From Bacillota bacterium (GTDB lineage: Bacteria; Bacillota; Clostridia; Lachnospirales; Lachnospiraceae), in assembly GCA_023395555.1 (NCBI GenBank), contig JAEWYQ010000011.1, positions 1-10,856 of the forward strand: a DNA stretch of 10,856 bases, read 5' to 3'. Position 1 is the first letter of the stretch. The number at the start of each line of letters is the position of its first letter. This document shows, one piece after another, positions 1 through 5,794 of the stretch. The position numbers and the translations under genes are program-made. The notes under the pieces were generated by a model. That model saw only the letters and a program-made list of their open reading frames with translations. It did not search any database and was not told the DNA's origin.

Positions 1-206
1 TTGTAGAGGTTGATCTTGAAAAGAACGACCAGGGGTATTTCGCTATGATGGTACCTCCCTTGAAGGCTGGTGCGGCCCTGAAGATTTATAGCCTGGATCA
101 TATATCAAGGAACAGCCGCGTATATACCGAGACGGTAAGCGATGCAGGACCTAACGCACCCCGGGCATACGAGATAAGCAATATAGAGAATACCCTTAAC
201 GGCTAG
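1..206 (+). pseudogene. 3' fragment of Ig-like domain surface protein, ending at in-frame TAG
   Basis: The reading frame beginning at base 3 is open from the window edge to a TAG at 204-206. It encodes about 67 residues with the look of the end of one beta-sandwich repeat (GYFAMMVPPLKAGAALKIYS) and the beginning of the next (SNIENTLNG). The same frame continues without a shift after the TAG, and the protein pattern continues with it: the D-G-F-hydrophobic strand followed by L-x-A-G reappears downstream. This fragment and the ORF at 216-1289 are therefore very probably one gene broken by a single nonsense codon, by a sequencing error, or read through. The function of the whole protein is not known; Ig-like repeat proteins of this kind are usually exported and act in adhesion or cell-wall association, which is inference here. 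The 5' part, including any signal peptide, lies outside the window. Confidence 0.65.
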
Positions 207-215
207 ATTCCGGAT

Positions 216-1289
216 GTGAAGGAAGCCCATGAGATTATGATTACTCTGGCCGGGAACCGGTATACAACCTTCTCCGATGCCAACGGTAATTTCACATACC
301 AATTCGGCACTCAGCTTCATGCCGGAGACGTAATCACTATTATGGCTGTCGACAGGAAGCTGGATACCATCCGGTACAGCTATGCCACACAGCTTGTGGT
401 AAGAGATATCGAGGAAAGGGTCAGCACCGATTCAACGGATCTTGTTTTTAACCGAATTTCAGATCAATCCTATCTGATCTCCGGCAGCTATGAGGATATT
501 GGGAATTTGTATCTGGCAATTACTACCGGTACCGGACCTGATTTTAAAAGCACGCTGTGTACCGTGGAGACGGATGGCGCCGGTGCATTCTGGTACGATC
601 TGGATGAGAGGCTGGAGGCGGGCACAGTGGTCTATGCCATGGTACGGTTCTCTGACAGCAAGATACTTACGGCAAGTAAGACCGAGGTGCTTGCCAGTCA
701 GCCGGATACGCCCGTTCTGGTGAAGGAAATTACGAATTCGGATCAGAAGGTGCAGCTTGCTGCCAAGAAAGATTCTGAAATAGAACTTACCGTGGGCAGT
801 GCGGTGTATAAAACAAAGACTTATGAGTATGATGAAGTGAATAACAGGTATCTCTATACTTTTACCATTGAAAGAGCCGCATCGGGTACGGAGGTGAAAG
901 CAACCGCTTCCAATGCGATGGGAACCAGTAAGGCCGTGGTCTCCAAGGTGAAAAAGGCGGCTCCTGATCAGCCTACCGTAAAGGAAATCAAGAAGGGGGA
1001 CACCCTGATCACCGGTAAGGTGCAGTTGTTAGACTATACGGTGCCGGAGGATGAGGCAGCATCCAATGAGGAGACTGCAGCAGATATCTTCAAGGATGCG
1101 CCGGAGAAGGTTGCGAAGACGCAGACCAGAGTGTTTGCCCAGATCGGCAATAAGTTTTATGAGGGAAAGATCAATGATAAAGGGGAATACTCCATTGAAA
1201 TCCCGGCTCAGAAAGCGAAGACGGAGATAGGGATATGGGCAATGAATAAAGCAGGACGAGGCCCGCAGGTCAAAGTAAAAGTAAAATAA
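216..1289 (+). CDS. Ig-like repeat protein, C-terminal part (downstream of in-frame stop)
   Basis: This is the 357-codon open frame after the TAG at 204-206. The first possible start is GTG at 216, but no Shine-Dalgarno sequence precedes it and it falls inside a beta-sandwich repeat, so it is probably not a true start. The protein has no signal peptide or membrane segment. It consists of about three to four Ig-like modules: roughly residues 1-70 (DANGNFTYQF, LHAGDVITI), 75-160 (ETDGAGAFWYDL, LEAGTVVYAMV), 165-245 (opens with PDTPVLVKEI, ends with ASNAMGTSKA) and 250-357 (opens with PDQPTVKEI, contains NDKGEYSIEI, ends AMNKAGRGPQVKVKVK). The repeated P-x-x-P-x-V-x-x-I opening and the D-x-x-G-x-F/Y turn resemble bacterial Ig-like (Big-type) domains of secreted or surface proteins. 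No sortase motif or anchor is seen at the C-terminus, so retention would have to come from an N-terminal part outside the window. A hairpin terminator follows. The domain class is likely; the biological role is unknown. Confidence 0.7.
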   Translation: MKEAHEIMITLAGNRYTTFSDANGNFTYQFGTQLHAGDVITIMAVDRKLDTIRYSYATQLVVRDIEERVSTDSTDLVFNRISDQSYLISGSYEDIGNLYLAITTGTGPDFKSTLCTVETDGAGAFWYDLDERLEAGTVVYAMVRFSDSKILTASKTEVLASQPDTPVLVKEITNSDQKVQLAAKKDSEIELTVGSAVYKTKTYEYDEVNNRYLYTFTIERAASGTEVKATASNAMGTSKAVVSKVKKAAPDQPTVKEIKKGDTLITGKVQLLDYTVPEDEAASNEETAADIFKDAPEKVAKTQTRVFAQIGNKFYEGKINDKGEYSIEIPAQKAKTEIGIWAMNKAGRGPQVKVKVK

Positions 1290-1303
1290 CAGAATGATAG
1301 AAT

Positions 1304-1348
1304 GAGGCTGTGCCAATCTTTGAAAGGGATTGGTGCGGCCTTATTTTG
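1304..1348 (+). terminator. Hairpin terminator after Ig-like gene
   Basis: A stem of about 14 pairs joins 1305-1318 (AGGCTGTGCCAATC) with 1328-1341 (GATTGGTGCGGCCT), with a few G-U wobble pairs and a 9-base loop. It is followed by a short T-rich tail, TTATTTT. It sits 15 bases after the stop codon of the Ig-like ORF, where the transcript should end. The tail is modest, so termination may be partial. Confidence 0.7.
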
Positions 1349-1371
1349 AATTGCCAGTTTTGTGAAAATTA

Positions 1372-1412
1372 TGGAACCATCTCCCCCTATGGCAGCGTCT
1401 AATGGTTATAAT
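1372..1412 (+). promoter_or_regulatory. Candidate ECF-sigma promoter (with alternative TATAAT box) for the DUF4349 gene
   Basis: TGGAACC at 1372-1378 and CGTCTAA at 1396-1402 are separated by 17 bases. This arrangement resembles promoters of extracytoplasmic-function sigma factors in Firmicutes (AAC-type -35 and CGTC-type -10). A perfect TATAAT also lies at 1407-1412, but no TTGACA-like box is found 16-18 bases upstream of it. Either or both could drive the downstream lipoprotein. An envelope-stress sigma factor would fit an envelope lipoprotein. The AAC-to-CGTC spacing is slightly longer than the usual 16-17, which lowers certainty. Confidence 0.4.
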
Positions 1413-1455
1413 AGAAGCATAGGAAAGCATTATATTATATAAAGGAGGAGAGAGT

Positions 1456-2496
1456 ATGAAGAAAAGGAAGATATTGGTTATTATCAGTCTTATTATGACA
1501 TTCATGACGGTTCTTTCGGCATGCAGCAGTAAGTCATTCCACAAAGAAGAGAATTCGGCCGGCAAGGCTGATTACGGCGGTTGGAACGAGGAGGTGAGGG
1601 AAAACGATGCGGAGATGGGGATGCCGGAAGAAAAGCCTTCCCTGGATGGCTCCAGTACCGGTTCCGGAGCGGCTGCCGGGGGAGTCATAGTAAATACAGA
1701 GGAAGCATCGGCTCTGCAGACCCAGGATAAGATTATCAGAACCTTTTATATGGATATGGAGACCCAGGAATTCGACAGCCTGATTACGGATTTGAACGCA
1801 GAGATCGGACGTCTGGGCGGATACGTGGAGACTTCCAATATCAGCGGCAGAAGTATCTATAGCAGCGGGGAGATGCGTTACGCGGGAATCACTGCAAGGA
1901 TTCCCAAGGCCAAGGCGGATGAGTTTGTTAATTCGGTGAATGAAAAAGCGAATGTGGTAAATAGGAAGGAATCAACGGAGAATGTGACGCTTCAGTACAC
2001 GGACATCCAGAGCCGTAAAAAAGCGCTGGAGATTGAGCAGGAGAGGTTGTTTGAGCTTCTGGAGAAGGCAGAGAGTATGGAGAATATCGTTACTTTGGAA
2101 AGCCGTCTCAGTGACATACGCTATGAGCTTCAGAATTATGAAACGACCCTTAGAACCTATGATAATAAGGTAGAATACAGTACGGTATCCTTAACTATTC
2201 GGGAAGTGGAGAAGCTGACTCCGGTAGTGGAGGAAGCCAGGCCCACCGTTGCCACCAGAATTAAGAACGGATTTGGCGATACGATTTATCGTTTGAGCGA
2301 AGGTACGAAGGATTTTGTGGTATGGTTTATTGTCAATCTTCCCTACCTGCTTATCTGGGCAGCCATTATCACGGCCTCCGTTCTTATCGGAAAACGTATT
2401 CTGAAACGAAGGAGAAGCAATAACTCCCCGAACCCGCCGGCCAAGCCTCCGATGAATCCGCCGGAAGGCCCGTCTGCACCGCCTGCTCAGAGATAG
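1456..2496 (+). CDS. DUF4349 domain-containing lipoprotein
   Basis: This 346-residue protein has a lipoprotein signal peptide: KKRK, then a hydrophobic core, then the lipobox LSAC with the lipidated cysteine at residue 23. A polar, glycine/serine-rich linker spans about 24-90. The DUF4349 domain runs from about 91 to 312. Family hallmarks are seen: IIRTFYMDMETQEFDSLI, LGGYVE, an R-I-P-x-x-K/R-x-D-x-F segment, the VTLQYTDIQSRKKAL stretch leading into a coiled coil at about 185-235 (ERLFELLEKAESMENIVTLE), and YSTVSLTIRE. A membrane helix follows at about 287-312, then a basic KRRR stop-transfer and a proline-rich cytoplasmic tail (NPPAKPPMNPPEGPSAPP). The protein should be held at the membrane at both ends. 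The start is fixed by AGGAGG at 1443-1448, seven bases before ATG. The molecular role of DUF4349 proteins is not established; an envelope function, perhaps tied to envelope stress, is inference from topology and the candidate ECF promoter. Confidence 0.9.
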   Translation: MKKRKILVIISLIMTFMTVLSACSSKSFHKEENSAGKADYGGWNEEVRENDAEMGMPEEKPSLDGSSTGSGAAAGGVIVNTEEASALQTQDKIIRTFYMDMETQEFDSLITDLNAEIGRLGGYVETSNISGRSIYSSGEMRYAGITARIPKAKADEFVNSVNEKANVVNRKESTENVTLQYTDIQSRKKALEIEQERLFELLEKAESMENIVTLESRLSDIRYELQNYETTLRTYDNKVEYSTVSLTIREVEKLTPVVEEARPTVATRIKNGFGDTIYRLSEGTKDFVVWFIVNLPYLLIWAAIITASVLIGKRILKRRRSNNSPNPPAKPPMNPPEGPSAPPAQR

Positions 2497-2627
2497 ATTC
2501 TGGAGGAACCTGTTTGCTGCTGTCGATTATTTGTGACTGCTTGTTATGGAAAAAATTTCAAGTTAATGATACAATAAACTTGTCCTGCCAGTGCAGAGAT
2601 GTTCCATAGTAAAAGGAGAAGGCAAAT

Positions 2628-3083
2628 ATGAAGACAGCGGTGTGCTGCATCTGCTTTTTACTATGTATCTACCCCTTTGGTAGCTACGGGATGAATGAGC
2701 AACATGGGAAATACCTGATGGATGGAGATCCGGCAGTGTTTGCCGGTGCAGGAGCACAGAGGCCGGGGGTTGCCGAAACAGAGGTAAACAGGGAAGAAGA
2801 GGGGCCGGAGCTTACCGCGATGGAAGCACTTGACCTGGTAAAAGAAAATTACTGCGCTAACTTTCATAAGATTTGCCCTTCGGCAGAGGACGATTATTAT
2901 TATAAATTGTCCTTTGCCGAATATTATCTGGTATATGAAGGGCAGGGAGAAACAGAGGAGGAATTTCTGTTTCACCTTTATGAATTTGTTCTGGATGAAC
3001 CGGAGACGGGCATCGGGCATACCGTGACCTATGGCTGGTACCGGGTGAACCGATATACCGGGGAGGTGGAGGAAACACGGTGA
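2628..3083 (+). CDS. Small exported protein of unknown function
   Basis: This 151-residue protein starts at an ATG preceded by AAAGGAGA (2612-2619) at good spacing. The N-terminus (MKTAVCCICFLLCIYPFGSYG) is a hydrophobic, cysteine-rich segment of about 21 residues that reads as a signal peptide or signal anchor; there is no clear lipobox. The remainder is acidic and soluble. It has a helix-like MEALDLVKENY at about 66-76, then a beta-rich aromatic region (YYYKLSFAEYYLVYE, FLFHLYEFVLDE), and ends with a WYRVNRYTGEVEE motif. The Y/W-x-V-x-x-x-TGE-V ending is seen in PepSY-like and other small secreted domains, but the resemblance is too weak to name a family. It lies 131 bases after the DUF4349 gene on the same strand with no terminator visible between, so co-transcription is possible. 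It converges with the MATE gene, leaving 40 bases between the stops. Probably real; function unknown. Confidence 0.7.
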   Translation: MKTAVCCICFLLCIYPFGSYGMNEQHGKYLMDGDPAVFAGAGAQRPGVAETEVNREEEGPELTAMEALDLVKENYCANFHKICPSAEDDYYYKLSFAEYYLVYEGQGETEEEFLFHLYEFVLDEPETGIGHTVTYGWYRVNRYTGEVEETR

Positions 3084-3123
3084 TAAAAGATGCGAAGTAC
3101 TTATTCTGGTACAAGATAGTGAT

Positions 3124-4524
3124 TTACAATATGATCTTAGTCCATTTTCCGCTGGAAAAGCGACGGTAGCTGGTGGCAAAGCGAAAGGCCTGATCAATTA
3201 ACAGGGCCACCCAGGCTCCGTACACACCGAGGCCGGCCGGATAGCAGAGAAGGAAGGTCAGCAGGGGACGGATCAGAGCCACGCTTAAGAAGGAGGTTCC
3301 AGCCACATATGCCGTATCTCCCGCACCGCGCAGACAGCCTGACAACACCACCTGTGAGGTCTGGAAATGGGTTCCCAGGGCGGCAAGGATCATGATGTTG
3401 GCACCCAGAGTGATGATTGCGGCTTCATCGCTGAACAAAGATACCAAAAAGGTTCTTCCAAACAAAAAGACCAGGAAGATTCCACAGGAAATAAGAAAAG
3501 CAAGACGCTGGCCGGTTTTACCATAGACAATGGATAAATCCGGCCTTTTTGCACCCAGATTCTGCCCCACCAGGGCAGAGGCCGCAATGGACAGCCCGTC
3601 TCCGAAGCAGAAGGAAAGGGTCAGTATGTTCATACAGATCAAATGGGTTGCATATTGGGTCGTGCCGAGTCTTGCAATAATGGCAGCATAGGCTAGAAAA
3701 CCGATTCTCATAAATACCTGCTCTACAAAAGCGCTGCTGCTTACCTTAATAATGGCATCAGTCACATCCCGGTGGATGGCCCATCCGGCTTTCACATGAA
3801 AGGACAGATAACCCTTTGACCGGAGTAAAGTGGAGAAGGAGATTAAAAATGCGGCAATTGCACCCATCAAAGTGGCAATTGCGGCACCTCGGACCTCTAA
3901 TTTGGGAAAAATACCGATTCCATTAATTAAGAGAAAGTTGAAGGGTATATTAATCAGATTACTGATAATATTACTGTACATGGATACCTTGGTCTTTCCG
4001 CAGCCCCTCTGTGCAGCATTGATGGTGAGATTCAATGCCTGGAAGGGAAGGGACAGCAGGATGACATCAAAGTAGTCAAGAGCATAATTCAGATAGGAGC
4101 TCTCTGCACCGGCAAACAGCAGGATGGGCTTGGCAAACAGGAAGCCTAAGAAGGCCATGAGTATGGAGCTGACCGCACTGAAGATGATTCCGGTACGAAC
4201 GGTTCTGTTGGCATCCCTCCGGTTATCCTGCCCCTTCCGGCGGGCTGCTACGGCTGTGATACCGGTATTCAGGGAGAAGATCAGCGCCAGCAGGATAAAC
4301 TTGGGCTGGGTAGTTATCCCGACTGCTGCGATGGCTCCTTCGCCCAGAGTTCCGACCATAATGGTATCAATGGCCCCGACCAGAGCAACAAGAAGGGCCT
4401 CCAGGGCGGATGGCCATGCAATACGAAAGAAATTGGAGTATGCTGTGCGGGAGGATGGCAAATCGCCGATAATCTGATGTCTTTTCAGCATTCCCTTTAC
4501 TGAAAAGAATTTTGTCAATTGCAT
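3124..4524 (-). CDS. MATE family efflux transporter
   Basis: This 466-residue polytopic membrane protein is of normal length for the multidrug and toxic compound extrusion family, whose members export drugs or metabolites in exchange for Na+ or H+. Two homologous MatE halves are seen at roughly 33-195 and 260-420, each with about six membrane helices. Family-typical stretches include AWPSALEALLVALVGAIDTIMVG near the N-terminus, an AVAARRKGQ loop after helix 2, NAAQRGCGKTK in the first half and the matching SGCLRGAGDT in the second half, plus GLSIAASALVGQNLGAK. The ATG at 4524 is supported by GGAAGGGG on the minus strand (4533-4540), eight bases upstream. The gene is divergent from the AraC regulator and has its own promoter with an inverted repeat in it. 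The substrate cannot be read from the sequence. Nothing looks truncated or degraded. Confidence 0.93.
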   Translation of the reverse strand: MQLTKFFSVKGMLKRHQIIGDLPSSRTAYSNFFRIAWPSALEALLVALVGAIDTIMVGTLGEGAIAAVGITTQPKFILLALIFSLNTGITAVAARRKGQDNRRDANRTVRTGIIFSAVSSILMAFLGFLFAKPILLFAGAESSYLNYALDYFDVILLSLPFQALNLTINAAQRGCGKTKVSMYSNIISNLINIPFNFLLINGIGIFPKLEVRGAAIATLMGAIAAFLISFSTLLRSKGYLSFHVKAGWAIHRDVTDAIIKVSSSAFVEQVFMRIGFLAYAAIIARLGTTQYATHLICMNILTLSFCFGDGLSIAASALVGQNLGAKRPDLSIVYGKTGQRLAFLISCGIFLVFLFGRTFLVSLFSDEAAIITLGANIMILAALGTHFQTSQVVLSGCLRGAGDTAYVAGTSFLSVALIRPLLTFLLCYPAGLGVYGAWVALLIDQAFRFATSYRRFSSGKWTKIIL

Positions 4525-4559
4525 TGTATAAACCCCTTCCTTTTTGAATCCATATTGTG

Positions 4560-4587
4560 ATTATAACATGTTTTCCTATGAAAACAA
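4560..4587 (-). promoter_or_regulatory. Sigma-A promoter of the MATE gene with extended -10
   Basis: On the minus strand, TTGTTT (4582-4587) is followed after 16 bases by TATAAT (4560-4565). A TG one base upstream of the -10 makes an extended -10 (TGTTATAAT). The predicted start of transcription is near 4553, giving a leader of about 30 bases before the ATG at 4524, which includes the ribosome binding site. Confidence 0.65.
4569..4586. promoter_or_regulatory. Inverted-repeat operator candidate in the MATE/AraC divergent region
   Basis: A perfect inverted repeat has 7-base arms, TGTTTTC (4569-4575) and GAAAACA (4580-4586), around CTAT. It fills most of the spacer and most of the -35 box of the MATE promoter, a classic place for a repressor to block RNA polymerase. 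The binding protein is unknown. The adjacent AraC-type protein is one candidate, although AraC proteins more often use direct repeats. Confidence 0.45.
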
Positions 4588-4620
4588 TGTATTATCGTAT
4601 AGATTAGGCAGTCAATTAGC

Positions 4621-5400
4621 TTGTATCGAATTCCGAATTGGTTTAATGTAAGGCATCTGCATGATGTTTGCGAGCTTCTTTATGTCGCAGGCGGTGAAGG
4701 TGTGATTGTCATGGGTGATACTACATATGAACTCAAAACAGGAAACCTGGTTATAATAAATCCTTATATATTCCATGAGGAGAAAACCTCGAAGGATAAT
4801 CCCCTGCTTTTAATGTTTGTATCCATGAGGAATTTCTCACTGCCGGGCCTTAAGATAAACCACCTTATTGATGATAAGGCCTGTCCGGTGATAGACTGCG
4901 GTAAATATAAGCATCATATGGATACTTATTTCAGGGAGCTGCTGAAGGAATCCGCGAATCAGATTAATTATTATCAGCAGATTACCAAAAGTTTATTGAT
5001 TGCGATTATTGTATTAAGCTTGCGGCTTCTTAGCATTGAGGAGACGAATCAGGACGAGAGAACCCTCAACTGTAAGAAGATTAAGGAATATCTTGATAAG
5101 AATTATACAGAGCCCATCACTCTGGAATCCTTGTCGGAGATGGTTTATGTAAGCAAATGTTATCTTTCCCATATGTTCAAGGAGCAGACCGGTACTTCGC
5201 CGATAAAATATCTGACCCAGAAAAGAATTGAGAGTGCCTGCGCGATGCTTAAGGATACCAATATGTCAGTAAAGGAGATCAGTAAAACGGTAGGTTATGA
5301 GAATCCGCTGTATTTCAGCCAGGTGTTTAAAAATGTCCTTAACATGTCACCGTTAGATTATCGGAACAGCCAGAAAGACCATGCAAAGATTCCCCAATAA
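4621..5400 (+). CDS. AraC family transcriptional regulator (TTG start)
   Basis: This 259-residue regulator has an N-terminal cupin-like sensor domain at about 10-75 (HLHDVCELLYV, GGEGVIVMGDTTYELKTGNLVIINPYIFHEE), which normally binds a sugar or similar effector. Its C-terminal DNA-binding domain at about 150-250 has two helix-turn-helix units: ITLESLSEMVYVSKCYLSHMFKEQTG, then MSVKEISKTVGYENPLYFSQVFKNVLNMSPLDYR, the AraC signature. The frame is open only from 4603 (stop TAG at 4600-4602) and contains no ATG before the sensor domain. TTG at 4621 is the best start, with only a weak AGG (4606-4608) upstream. The predicted sensor begins unusually close to the N-terminus. A strong terminator follows, so it is its own transcription unit. 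It lies upstream of the fucI operon and may control it, by analogy with many sugar-locus AraC activators, or it may control the divergent MATE gene. Neither is proven by the sequence. Confidence 0.88.
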   Translation: MYRIPNWFNVRHLHDVCELLYVAGGEGVIVMGDTTYELKTGNLVIINPYIFHEEKTSKDNPLLLMFVSMRNFSLPGLKINHLIDDKACPVIDCGKYKHHMDTYFRELLKESANQINYYQQITKSLLIAIIVLSLRLLSIEETNQDERTLNCKKIKEYLDKNYTEPITLESLSEMVYVSKCYLSHMFKEQTGTSPIKYLTQKRIESACAMLKDTNMSVKEISKTVGYENPLYFSQVFKNVLNMSPLDYRNSQKDHAKIPQ

Positions 5401-5480
5401 AAGCAGCGTATAAAATGATATCATATTTTTTATTTCATCATTTGTTTATAGCAAAATATATAATATGTTTTTTTGTTATC

Positions 5481-5521
5481 AACGGTTTTAAGAAGCTTTT
5501 TCTTAAAACCGTTTATTTTTT
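5481..5521 (+). terminator. Strong intrinsic terminator after the AraC gene
   Basis: A perfect 14-base stem, AACGGTTTTAAGAA (5481-5494) with TTCTTAAAACCGTT (5500-5513), encloses a 5-base loop. It is followed by T-A-TTTTTT. It lies 80 bases after the AraC stop and insulates the fucI operon from read-through. Confidence 0.93.
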
Positions 5522-5675
5522 ATGCAGCCTTAAGACTGGCTGAAACCATGCATTTTCGCAGAAACTTAACATGACCTTCCAGCTTTCTTTGTATAAGTAT
5601 GCACTATGCCTGAATGGCAAGCTGTGAAAAACGAAAACATGGATATAAACAATATTACATATATAGATGACAGTA

Positions 5676-5695
5676 TCCATTATGGACATAATGGA
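5676..5695. promoter_or_regulatory. Palindromic operator candidate upstream of the fucI promoter
   Basis: Perfect 8-base arms TCCATTAT (5676-5683) and ATAATGGA (5688-5695) flank GGAC. The same stretch also contains a direct repeat, ATGGACA at 5682-5688 and 5691-5697, with a 9-base period. It ends ten bases before the candidate -35 box, an activator-type position. It may bind the neighbouring AraC protein or a LacI/GntR-type sugar regulator. Confidence 0.45.
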
Positions 5696-5705
5696 CAGTT
5701 CCTTG

Positions 5706-5734
5706 TTATCATAGACGTATGATTTGGTGATAAT
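5706..5734 (+). promoter_or_regulatory. Candidate promoter of the fucI operon
   Basis: TTATCA (5706-5711) and GATAAT (5729-5734) are spaced by 17 bases. The -35 matches consensus at four of six positions and the -10 at five. The imperfect -35 next to an upstream palindrome would fit an activator-dependent sugar promoter. The predicted start is near 5741, giving a leader of about 54 bases. Confidence 0.4.
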
Positions 5735-5750
5735 GTATAAAGGACGACAT

Positions 5751-5764
5751 TGATTTTCAAATCA
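5751..5764. promoter_or_regulatory. Small palindrome in the fucI leader
   Basis: TGATTT (5751-5756) and AAATCA (5759-5764) form a perfect inverted repeat around TC. It lies just downstream of the predicted transcription start, a position suited to a repressor operator. A match this short in AT-rich DNA can arise by chance. Confidence 0.25.
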
Positions 5765-5781
5765 TAAAGTATGTTTTGTGA

Positions 5782-5788
5782 AAGGAAG
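5782..5788 (+). promoter_or_regulatory. Ribosome binding site deciding the fucI start
   Basis: AAGGAAG lies six bases before ATG at 5795. The upstream in-frame ATG at 5771 has no such site and would put this Shine-Dalgarno sequence inside the gene, so 5795 is preferred. Confidence 0.75.
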
Positions 5789-5794
5789 TCTGAC

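Larger units (their letters stand above)
5401..5770. other. Non-coding region between the AraC gene and the fucI operon
   Basis: This stretch of about 370 bases lacks a credible gene on either strand. The first part is very AT-rich and leads into the strong terminator at 5481-5521. The part after the terminator holds a short AGCC/GGCT hairpin near 5525-5541, a perfect palindrome at 5676-5695, a promoter candidate at 5706-5734 and a second small palindrome at 5751-5764. No tRNA, riboswitch fold or convincing catabolite-responsive element was recognised. Confidence 0.6.

Noticed and set aside
2541..2575. Promoter for the small exported protein (TACAAT at 2570-2575)
   Set aside because: The -10 is acceptable but no -35 of useful quality lies at 16-18 bases; the gene may be read from the DUF4349 promoter.
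3084..3123. Terminator between the convergent 151-aa gene and the MATE gene
   Set aside because: Only a weak GTAC/GTAC match is present, with no real stem and no T-tract.
3830..4477. Plus-strand open frames at 3830-4075 and 4124-4477 opposite the MATE gene
   Set aside because: They are antisense shadows of a well-supported membrane-protein gene; the proteins are basic and show no domain or ribosome binding site.
5630..5660. Possible catabolite-responsive element (GTGAAAAACGAAAACA) upstream of fucI
   Set aside because: It misses several fixed positions of the usual CRE consensus and lacks the palindromic half, so the match is no better than chance in this AT-rich stretch.
5771..5794. Upstream in-frame ATG at 5771 as the fucI start
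   Set aside because: No ribosome binding site precedes it, whereas AAGGAAG stands six bases before ATG 5795, and the 5795 start gives a length and N-terminus matching known FucI.
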